Assembly (NCBI GenBank): GCA_964622325.1
Contig: CAZUOJ010000065.1
Location: 1 to 19,627, forward strand
Direction of reading: 5' to 3'
DNA: 19,627 bases
Source: JAJFUB01 sp964622325
Lineage (GTDB): Bacteria; Armatimonadota; Zipacnadia; Zipacnadales; UBA11051
Shown: positions 6,945 through 13,900 of the stretch, piece after piece
How the letters are laid out: each line of letters starts with the position of its first letter
Position numbering within the stretch: the first letter of the stretch is position 1
Program-made: the position numbers and the translations under genes
Notes under the pieces: model-generated
Told to the model about the DNA's origin: nothing
Seen by the model: the letters and a program-made list of their open reading frames with translations, nothing else
Databases searched by the model: none

Positions 6945-8390
6945 TCAAGCCTGGCGCAGATGTTTTGCCGACAAATGGCTGGCGCCGCAGGCGGCGTGGC
7001 ATGGGGATGGCCTGGGCGCATGCGGCTGCGCCGCCACTTCGGGCGTAGCGGGCCAGGGCAACAATACATCTTCCGGGATCTGATCTATATATAGACGGCG
7101 AAATTCGGGATCCTGCATGCGGCAATGATTGGAGCGCTGACAATATGCCGGATGCTGCAACATACGCTCCCAGCATTCTTCCAAAGAAGAGTCACGGATG
7201 TTGCCGAAGGATAGAGGCGTGAAATCACAGGGCGTTACATCGCCGAAAGCCGTCATATAAAATTGGGCATAGCCTGCGAAACAGCCCGCTCCCTGGGGGC
7301 CATTGATGAATGCCTGCGTAATCACATGGGGATAGCCTTCCCTGGCATTGTATTCGCGCTCCCAGGCAATGAGCTGTTCCTTATCTGCTTCTGACAAAAG
7401 CTGTTCTTGTTCAAGGGGCAGCAATTTGCCTGTGGGCACTGTATCAAAAATCGTAATCTCATGCACGCCCCACGCACGCGCCAGTTCTATCATTTGAACG
7501 GGCCTTCCTTCGCGCACATCCTCAGGCGTGGCATACGTAGAGAGGCCGACAAGCAGGCCGGCCGCCAGGGCATTTTGCACGCCCTCCTTTGTGCGTTGGA
7601 AGCCGTCTTTGACATTGCGCAACTGATTGTGGACATCGGGGCGCGGATCGTCCACAGAAATCATCAGCGAGTACAAGCCGGCTTCAGCCAGGCGCTGGCA
7701 ATTTTCGGGCGTCAAAAGCAGCCCGTTGCTGAACATGGCGGCATGGGCCCGATCACGATTCACAGCGGAAATAAGCGTAAAGATATCTGGACGCAGCAAG
7801 GGCTCGCCGCCTGTGAAGACGATGTTGTAGCAGCCCAGCTGTTCAGCTTGACGAATTACGGAAATCCATTCTTCCGTAGACAATTCCGCGCGTTCTTTCG
7901 TCTTGAAACGCGCGGCGCTGCAATGGGCGCAATCAAGCTGGCAGCGCGTTGTGACTTGCAATGTGCATGTCGTAGGGCGGGGCGGCTCGCGGCCTTCCAA
8001 AGCGACGCGGCAGAGATGATTGATAAAGCGCAACGAAGGGATCGGGGGCTGATATAAATTATAGACAAAGCCTCCATCCCGCTGCCCCAGCGGACGCAAG
8101 CCAGAATGTAATAGCCGGCGCAGCCGCTGCACTTGTCCCCTCATCATGGGCGCCAAAAGGCCTTTGGCGCGGACATCCACGCGGGCGGATGCGGCATCCA
8201 GCGCAAATTCCAGCCCTAACAAATGAAGGCGGCGGCGCGGGGAAAGGCGCGCTACATAGGAAGCCCAACGCAATAGACGCGGAAAGCGCGTCCGGACATC
8301 TATTTTTTGTGCGGCTAACGCTCCGTGCACCGAATAGCCATTATTCTCATTAGCTTCTATCGTCAGCAAATCATAATGCAATTTTTCCAT
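6945..8390 (-). CDS. Radical SAM protein with SPASM-like C-terminal cysteines
   Basis: A 481-residue cytoplasmic iron-sulfur enzyme expected to use S-adenosylmethionine for radical chemistry; substrate unknown. The signature C150-x3-C154-x2-C157 (TTRCQLDCAHC) binds the 4Fe-4S cluster, followed by the GGEP motif (194-197) and SNG (221-223). After the barrel come C370, C388, C406, C417 and C423 in a SPASM/twitch-like arrangement (VTPCDFTPLSFGNI is typical), suggesting at least one auxiliary cluster. The first 140 residues form an N-terminal region I do not recognise. The last 35 residues are rich in Ala, Pro and His with C464 and C468. The start is ATG 8390 (MEKLHYDL). The frame stays open upstream to 8528, but the predicted promoter lies inside that stretch. 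AAGGA precedes the ATG by about ten bases. No precursor-peptide gene is visible next to it, so a peptide-maturase role is only one possibility. Confidence 0.88.
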   Translation of the reverse strand: MEKLHYDLLTIEANENNGYSVHGALAAQKIDVRTRFPRLLRWASYVARLSPRRRLHLLGLEFALDAASARVDVRAKGLLAPMMRGQVQRLRRLLHSGLRPLGQRDGGFVYNLYQPPIPSLRFINHLCRVALEGREPPRPTTCTLQVTTRCQLDCAHCSAARFKTKERAELSTEEWISVIRQAEQLGCYNIVFTGGEPLLRPDIFTLISAVNRDRAHAAMFSNGLLLTPENCQRLAEAGLYSLMISVDDPRPDVHNQLRNVKDGFQRTKEGVQNALAAGLLVGLSTYATPEDVREGRPVQMIELARAWGVHEITIFDTVPTGKLLPLEQEQLLSEADKEQLIAWEREYNAREGYPHVITQAFINGPQGAGCFAGYAQFYMTAFGDVTPCDFTPLSFGNIRDSSLEECWERMLQHPAYCQRSNHCRMQDPEFRRLYIDQIPEDVLLPWPATPEVAAQPHAPRPSPCHAACGASHLSAKHLRQA

Positions 8391-8405
8391 AAACAAGCCA
8401 TCCTT

Positions 8406-8442
8406 TTCTTTTGTGCTCTTAGAGGAAAAAAGCACAAAAGAA
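8406..8442 (-). promoter_or_regulatory. 12-bp perfect inverted repeat in the radical SAM gene leader
   Basis: The plus strand reads TTCTTTTGTGCT (8406-8417), a 13-base loop, then AGCACAAAAGAA (8431-8442), an exact reverse complement. In the minus-strand transcript this is a 12-bp hairpin lying just before the AAGGA ribosome binding site and 15 bases from the ATG, between the predicted promoter and the gene. It could control translation or transcription, or be an operator. It has no T-run in the right place for a terminator. Confidence 0.6.
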
Positions 8443-8483
8443 TGCTCACAGCGGCACATAAAGAATGCTACAAAGCAAATATA

Positions 8484-8512
8484 ATTATATCGTGCGGAAT
8501 GCAGGGATGCAA
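8484..8512 (-). promoter_or_regulatory. Sigma70-type promoter for the radical SAM gene
   Basis: On the minus strand, TTGCAT (8512-8507) and a perfect TATAAT (8489-8484) are 17 bases apart. Transcription would begin near 8477, giving a leader of about 87 bases that contains the 12-bp hairpin. The -10 box lies inside the palindrome ATATAATTATAT (8479-8490). Confidence 0.55.
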
Positions 8513-8567
8513 TGTAGGGCCAGAGCACCAGATAAAATCGTTTTACAAAAATCGCATCGAATCAGGC

Positions 8568-8596
8568 TTTACGTGATTGCTTTGTTATGTTATTAT
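8568..8596 (+). promoter_or_regulatory. Sigma70-type promoter for rpsF
   Basis: TTTACG (8568-8573) and TATTAT (8591-8596) are 17 bases apart and match the consensus at 4/6 and 5/6 positions. Transcription would start near 8603, leaving a leader of about 130 bases with two hairpins. It is divergent from the radical SAM promoter, with about 55 bases between the two -35 boxes. Confidence 0.5.
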
Positions 8597-8622
8597 ATGT
8601 GCCTACTGTTATGCTTTGTTTT

Positions 8623-8684
8623 TGCTGAGGCGATAAGGCCTCAGCATTTCTTCCTGCTCCCGCCAACAAAGAAACAGTAGCGGG
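8623..8684 (+). promoter_or_regulatory. Structured rpsF leader with two hairpins
   Basis: A perfect 9-bp stem, TGCTGAGGC (8623-8631) and GCCTCAGCA (8638-8646), has a 6-base loop GATAAG and is followed by the pyrimidine-rich TTTCTTCC. A second stem pairs CCCGC (8659-8663) with GCGGG (8680-8684) across a 16-base loop; past a T-T mismatch it continues for three more pairs. Ribosomal protein S6 genes are often autoregulated through leader structures, so control here is plausible. The first hairpin could alternatively be an attenuator. Its match to the known S6:S18 RNA motif was not established. Confidence 0.4.
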
Positions 8685-8735
8685 TGCGCTGAAAAAAGCG
8701 AGGGAGCCTCTTGTCCAAAGGAAGGATGTGAAGGA

Positions 8736-9248
8736 ATGCCGAAACAGCCGACATTGTATGAAGCGATGTATATTGTGGATGCAGCCGTGAGCGAGGAGGA
8801 ATTGCAAGAAATTGTTCGCCGGCTGGAAGATCATGTGCGGGAAAGCGGGGGAGAAGTCATCGCTTCGCGCGAGTTTGGCCGCCGCCAATTAGCCTATCAA
8901 ATCAATCATAAGAAGACAGGCATTTACATGCTGTTGTATTTTCGGGCTTTGGGGCATGTCGTAGAAGAGCTGCGCAATGAAATGCGTCTTATGGACAACA
9001 TTTTGCGGAGCATGATTGTTATCGCCAATCCACAGGCTATTTACGATCCGCAAGCTGCGCAGGCTCAGGCCGCCGCGGCGGAAGCAGAAGAGGAAGCCGC
9101 AGAAGAAATCCCCGCCGCTCGTGAGGATGAGGCGATGACAGCCACAGAAGAAGCGTCGGAAGGGCCAGAGACAATATCTCCAGAGGCAACAGAAGGAGAA
9201 GAAACGGAGGCGGGCGAAACATCATCTGAGGACGAACAGGAAGCCTAG
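8736..9248 (+). CDS. rpsF: 30S ribosomal protein S6 with long acidic tail
   Basis: Ribosomal protein S6 of the small subunit platform, which binds 16S rRNA together with S18. Residues 1-100 are a full S6 domain (TLYEAMYIVDA, REFGRRQLAYQINHKKTGIYML, MRLMDNILRSMIV). The remaining 70 or so residues are an Ala/Glu-rich acidic tail with many Glu and some Asp, Ser and Thr, making the protein 170 residues against roughly 95-135 in most bacteria. In E. coli S6, glutamates are added to the C-terminus by RimK; here an acidic tail is encoded directly. The start ATG 8736 has purine-rich AAGGAAGG upstream and GAAGGA directly adjacent. It is the first gene of the ssb-ROK kinase group, although a terminator-like hairpin follows it. 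Confidence 0.95.
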   Translation: MPKQPTLYEAMYIVDAAVSEEELQEIVRRLEDHVRESGGEVIASREFGRRQLAYQINHKKTGIYMLLYFRALGHVVEELRNEMRLMDNILRSMIVIANPQAIYDPQAAQAQAAAAEAEEEAAEEIPAAREDEAMTATEEASEGPETISPEATEGEETEAGETSSEDEQEA

Positions 9249-9278
9249 AGCTGTGATTTGCGTGCCGGAAAAGTTCGC

Positions 9279-9307
9279 AGCGGAGGGCGGCCTGTCCTCC
9301 GCTTTTT
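9279..9307 (+). terminator. Intrinsic terminator or attenuator between rpsF and ssb
   Basis: AGCGGAGG (9279-9286) and CCTCCGCT (9296-9303) form a perfect GC-rich 8-bp stem with a 9-base loop, and TTTTT (9303-9307) follows at once. This is a textbook intrinsic terminator form. Since ssb starts only 74 bases later without a convincing promoter, it may terminate only part of the transcripts. Confidence 0.75.
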
Positions 9308-9380
9308 AACTTTTGAAAGGGCCTTGGAGAAAAGGCAATGCGTTTGGCCATAGCTTTCGGATACATCAGGAGGGAGTCCC

Positions 9381-9854
9381 ATGATTAATACAGTGGTCCT
9401 TGTAGGGCGCATTGGCAATGATCCGGAGATGCGCTATACGCCCAGCGGCATGCCCGTTGTCAATTTTCGGCTGGGCGTGACGCGCGTGAGACGTGGGGAC
9501 ACAGGCGAGGATCAGACTGATTGGTTTGACATCGTCTGCTTCCAAAAGACAGCAGAATTCGTGTCACAATATCTGGATAAAGGGGCGCTGGTGGGCGTGG
9601 AGGGGCGTTTACAGTCACGGACATGGGAGGGCGCCGACGGGCGCAAGAACTATCGCGTCGAGATTATTGCGAATAATGTGCAGAGTCTGGAGAGCCGCCA
9701 AGAGGCGGAGCGGCGACGAGCCGCCCGCGGCCAGGCGGCGCCGACGCCGTCTGCGGCCCCAGACATTGTTCCAGAGCCGGACTTTGAGCCGGAATTGCCT
9801 CCTGATGATTTTGAAACAGCGAATGAAATGGAGGATCCCTTCGGCGATCAATAG
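9381..9854 (+). CDS. ssb: Single-stranded DNA-binding protein
   Basis: Coats single-stranded DNA during replication, repair and recombination, normally as a tetramer. The 157-residue protein has a complete OB-fold (about 1-105): MINTVVLVGRIGNDPEMRYT, VVNFRLGVTR, DWFDIVCF, GALVGVEGRLQSRTW, YRVEIIANNVQSL. A Pro/Glu-rich linker follows and it ends MEDPFGDQ. Most bacterial SSBs end in an acidic DDxPF tip with the Phe last; here the DPF is followed by three more residues, so the partner-binding tip is unusual. The start ATG 9381 has AGGAGGG six bases upstream. The usual neighbour rpsF precedes it, but rpsR does not follow. The ROK kinase ribosome binding site overlaps its TAG. Confidence 0.96.
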   Translation: MINTVVLVGRIGNDPEMRYTPSGMPVVNFRLGVTRVRRGDTGEDQTDWFDIVCFQKTAEFVSQYLDKGALVGVEGRLQSRTWEGADGRKNYRVEIIANNVQSLESRQEAERRRAARGQAAPTPSAAPDIVPEPDFEPELPPDDFETANEMEDPFGDQ

Positions 9855-9869
9855 GAGCGGAAAATAAAA

Positions 9870-10856
9870 ATGACACACGCAGGGGCATGTGCATTAGGCA
9901 TAGATCTGGGCGGCACAACCTTTGCCGTGGGGCTGATTGATAGCGAAGGGCGGCTGCTCGCCCAAAAGGAGGAGGCGACGCCCCAAAACGAGTCTGCCGA
10001 AAAAATCCTGGATGTTTTGGGGCAAACGGCGCTGGCCTTAAGGGAAGAAGCGGGCGGCCGCGAGAATGTGCGCGGCCTGGGCATCGGCATTCCCGGGCCT
10101 GTAGATCCGCACACAGGCGTCATCAAGCAATGTCCGAATCTGCACGCACTGGATGGCGTGCCGGCGGCAGATATTTTGCGAAAAATAACAGGATTGCCTG
10201 TATTCATCGGCAACGATGCCTATTGTGCAACGCTGGCGGAATTGCGCTATGGGGCGGGACGGGATTGCCATTATATGGCGTTGCTGACGCTGGGCACGGG
10301 CATCGGAGGCGGAATAGCCATTGAAAATAAAGTTTTGCGGGGGCCGCGACAGATTCTGGGGGAAGTGGGGCATCTCATCATTCAGCCCGGAGGGCCCAAA
10401 TGCGGCTGCGGCAATCATGGCTGTCTGGAAGCCCTGGCGGGGCGCCAGGCCATTGTGGATCTGGCGATACGGAAGCTGCAGGAGGGCCGCGCCAGCCGGT
10501 TGGGCGATGTCGTGGGCGCGGAACATGAACGGATTGATCCGCGGCTGATTGCGGAGCTGGCGGAAGAAGGCGACGCGTTATGCCAAGAGGTGATGGCGCA
10601 GATAGGCTATTATATAGGATTAGCGATTTGTGATATAATTGTATTGTGCGATCCGGATAAGATTGTGATTGGCGGAGGGATTTCAGCGGCAGGAGAAGTG
10701 CTGTTTGCGCCTATCCGGCGCACTGTCCAACATTGTAGCCGCATCAGCGGCTTTAATCCCGCCAATATCGTGCGGGCGGAGCTGGGCAATCGCGCGGGGA
10801 TGATTGGCGCGGCGTCGCTGGTGTGGGAACAACAGGCATCACAGGCTTTAAAATAA
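9870..10856 (+). CDS. ROK-family sugar kinase (glucokinase-like)
   Basis: A 328-residue ATP-dependent sugar kinase of the ROK family, probably phosphorylating glucose or a related hexose or amino sugar in the cytoplasm. It has the N-terminal phosphate-binding motif GIDLGGTT (10-17), GIGIPGPVD (71-79), the catalytic aspartate D116 in GNDAYCA, the glycine loop LGTGIGGGIA (141-150), and the ROK zinc motif with E165, H168 and C178, C180, C185 (GEVGHL, CGCGNHGC). No helix-turn-helix is present at the N-terminus, so it is a kinase and not a ROK repressor. The substrate cannot be set from sequence, so no symbol is given. AGGAG (9853-9857) overlaps the ssb stop codon and lies 12 bases before the ATG, suggesting translational coupling. 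An intrinsic terminator follows. Confidence 0.9.
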   Translation: MTHAGACALGIDLGGTTFAVGLIDSEGRLLAQKEEATPQNESAEKILDVLGQTALALREEAGGRENVRGLGIGIPGPVDPHTGVIKQCPNLHALDGVPAADILRKITGLPVFIGNDAYCATLAELRYGAGRDCHYMALLTLGTGIGGGIAIENKVLRGPRQILGEVGHLIIQPGGPKCGCGNHGCLEALAGRQAIVDLAIRKLQEGRASRLGDVVGAEHERIDPRLIAELAEEGDALCQEVMAQIGYYIGLAICDIIVLCDPDKIVIGGGISAAGEVLFAPIRRTVQHCSRISGFNPANIVRAELGNRAGMIGAASLVWEQQASQALK

Positions 10857-10897
10857 AACAAAATCGTTTTTTTATTTTCAAAAAGAAGGAGAAATAT

Positions 10898-10937
10898 CCC
10901 AGCCCGAGATCCCCTCGGGCTTGGGGCATTTGTTTTT
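10898..10937 (+). terminator. Intrinsic terminator after the ROK kinase
   Basis: CCCAGCCCGAG (10898-10908) pairs with CTCGGGCTTGGG (10914-10925) as a GC-rich stem with one bulge and a short loop. A T-rich stretch with TTTGTTTTT (10929-10937) follows. A weaker A/T-only stem (10850-10858 with 10870-10878) precedes it. Confidence 0.7.
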
Positions 10938-10967
10938 GAGCCCTCATTAATTTTTATATGAAATTTT

Positions 10968-13900
10968 ATGTCTGCGATTGAAAAGCTGAAGAGATTTATC
11001 GTACAAACAGCTTCTTATCAGGAGCTGTCCAGTTATGTCGCGGCACGGCAGGCTGTATGCGCCGAGGGCCTCAGCGGCAGCGGGAAGGCTCTTTTTGTCG
11101 CTTCGCTGCTGGCAGAAAGGCGCAGCAGCGCCCTGATATTGACTTTTAATGACGAACGCGCGGCGCAATTTGCTTCTGATTTACGCGCGTTGCTGGAAGC
11201 TAACGCTGAGTCTCCTTCTCCCCGCGTGTTGATCTATCCCTCCGTGGCCTCTGCGCTCTATGATGGCGTGACGCCGGATCGGACGACAGTGGCGCAGCGC
11301 CTGACTGTGATGGAGCGCTTATGCGCCGGGGAGCCTGTGATTGTCATCGCCGCTATCCGCGCCGTGACAACACTGACAATTCCCAGCGCGGATATGATTG
11401 TCGCCTGCCAGCAGTTAACTGTGGGACAAATCATCGATCGCGACGAGCTGGCGCAAGCACTGTACAATTTGGGCTATGAGTCGGTGGATCTCGTGGAGGA
11501 TGTGGGGCAATTTTCTGTGCGTGGCGGCATTATTGATGTTTCCCCCCCCACAAGCCCGCTGCCCGTGCGCATTGAATTGTTTGGCGACGAGATTGAGAGC
11601 CTCCGCCTTTTTGATCCGGCGACGCAACGTTCGCTGGAGAACAGGCAACGGGTGGGCATTGGCCCGGCGGGAGAAATTTTGTTGACGCCCCAGGCCGTGC
11701 GGCGAGCGCTGCCCCTTATCAAGGCCGCGTATCGACAGGAGCTGGATCGGCTTTATGAAGAAGGCAAGTCGCGGGAAGCGCATGTGCTCAAGGAAACGCT
11801 GACGCGGGATCTGGAGCTTTTGGAGCAATTGCGGCCGCAGCCCCATTTGATGCATTATCTGCCCTACATTTATCCGGAGGCGGAGAGCTTATGCTCCTAT
11901 TTTCCGCCGGAAGCGATATTTTTCGTGGATGAGCCTGTGCGCGTGCAAAGCGCGGCGGAGCAATTTGAGGCCGATGTGCATGAGGCCTATCGGCGCGGCT
12001 TGCGGCTGGGCCAGCATTTGCGGCTTCCGGAAACGGGCGTGATGCCGTTTGCGAAATTAGCGGCGCAGCATTTATCCGGCGGGCGGGCGATTGTATTTAT
12101 GAGTCTTTTGCAGCGGGAGGTGCCCTGGGCGCCCCACACGCCTCTTGTGCGCTGTTCCACGCCGCCTGTGGATAGCTTCGGCGGACGCTTTGAGCTGTTA
12201 GCGGAGGGCCTGGCGGAATGGCAAAAAGAAGGGCAGCATATTCTTGTGTGTACGCAGGATGTAGAGGGGACGGCGGAAGTGTTGCAAACGCGGGGGCTGG
12301 CGCGTGTAGTGGCTGCCCGCGAGCCGGAATTGCAGCCGGGACAGATTACAGTGGCGCCGCTTACGCTGGATAGCGGCTTTCGTTTGCCGGAAGCCCAGCT
12401 CGTTGTGCTGACAAGCCGGGAGATCTTCGGCTGGCAGAAGCTGCGGCGGCGCGAGGAGCCTGTGTATGCGCGCGGCTTTCATTTGCTTTCTTTGCGGGAT
12501 TTGCATGAAGGCGATTATGTCGTCCACATCAATTATGGCATTGGCTTGTATAAGGGGCTGACGAAGCAGATCGTGGGCGGCATCGAGCGGGATTATATGC
12601 TCATCGAATATGCCGAGGGCGAAAAGCTGTATGTGCCCGTGACACAGCTGGATCGTGTGCAAAAATATATAGGGGGCGAAAAAGCGAAGCCGCCGCTTTC
12701 CAGCCTCAAGAAGGGCCGCTGGGAGCTGACGAAGCGACGGGCGCGGCGGGCGGCTTTATTGCTCGCGCGGGAGCTCATGCAATTATATATGGCGCGGGAG
12801 ACGACGCCCGGGCATGCCTTCAGCCCCGACTCGCCCTGGCTGAAGGAGCTGGAGGCTTCTTTTCGCTATGAAGAGACGCCGGATCAGCTGCGGGCCATTG
12901 AAGAAGTGAAGCGGGATATGGAAAGGCCGCGCCCGGCGGATCGGCTGATTTGCGGGGATGTGGGCTTTGGCAAGACAGAAGTGGCCATTCGCGCCGCCTT
13001 CAAGGCTGTTTTGGATGGCAAACAAGTGGCCATGCTTGTGCCCACGACAGTGCTGGCCCAGCAGCATTACAACACTTTTCGGGAGCGTCTGGCGCGTTAT
13101 CCCGTCGAAATCGCCGTGTTGAGCCGTTTCAAGAGCGTGGCCGAGCAGCGGCGGATCGTGGCCGGGCTGAAAAACGGGACGATTGATATTGTCATCGGCA
13201 CGCATCGGCTGCTGAGCGCAGATGTCGCCTTTAAGGATCTGGGGCTGCTGATTATTGATGAGGAGCAGCGATTTGGGGTGCGACAAAAGGAAAAGCTGAA
13301 GCATTTGCGGGAGCAAGTGGATGTCATCACGCTCACCGCGACGCCTATCCCCCGGACGCTCAATATGGCGCTATCAGGCATTCGCGAAATTTCGCTCATC
13401 AATGATCCGCCGCCGGGCCGGCTGGCGATACACACGGAAGTGCGGGAGCGTGATGACGCTTTAATCGCGGAAGTCATACGCCGGGAGCTGGCACGGGGCG
13501 GACAAGTCTATTTCGTCCACAATCGCGTGCAGTCCATCAGCCATGTGGCGGCACACATTCAACGGCTTGTCCCGGAGGCGCGCGTGGCCGTGGCGCATGG
13601 CCAGATGGAGGAGCAGGATCTGGAACGCGTGATGATGGCGTTTTATGCGGAAGAATTTGATGTGCTTGTCTGCACGACCATCATTGAAAATGGGCTGGAT
13701 TTGCCCAATGTCAATACGATATTGATCGATGATGCGGATCGGATGGGGCTGGCGCAACTCTATCAGTTGCGCGGCCGCGTCGGGCGTTCCAGCCGGCAAG
13801 CGTACGCGTATCTTCTGTATCGCTATCCGGAACGGATGACTTTAGAGGCGGCTGAGCGCCTCAAGACGATTGAGGAATTCAGCAAGTTGGGCAGCGGCTT

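Noticed and set aside
7407..8057. Plus-strand 216-codon open frame
   Set aside because: Antisense to the radical SAM gene, which has strong family motifs; no recognisable protein features.
8391..8528. Upstream in-frame extension of the radical SAM protein to ATG 8528
   Set aside because: The predicted promoter (8484-8512) lies inside it, there is no ribosome binding site, and MEKLHYDL at 8390 follows one.
8325..8576. Small plus-strand open frame in the divergent spacer, possible radical SAM precursor peptide
   Set aside because: It overlaps the radical SAM start and both promoter regions, lacks a ribosome binding site and has no precursor-like features.
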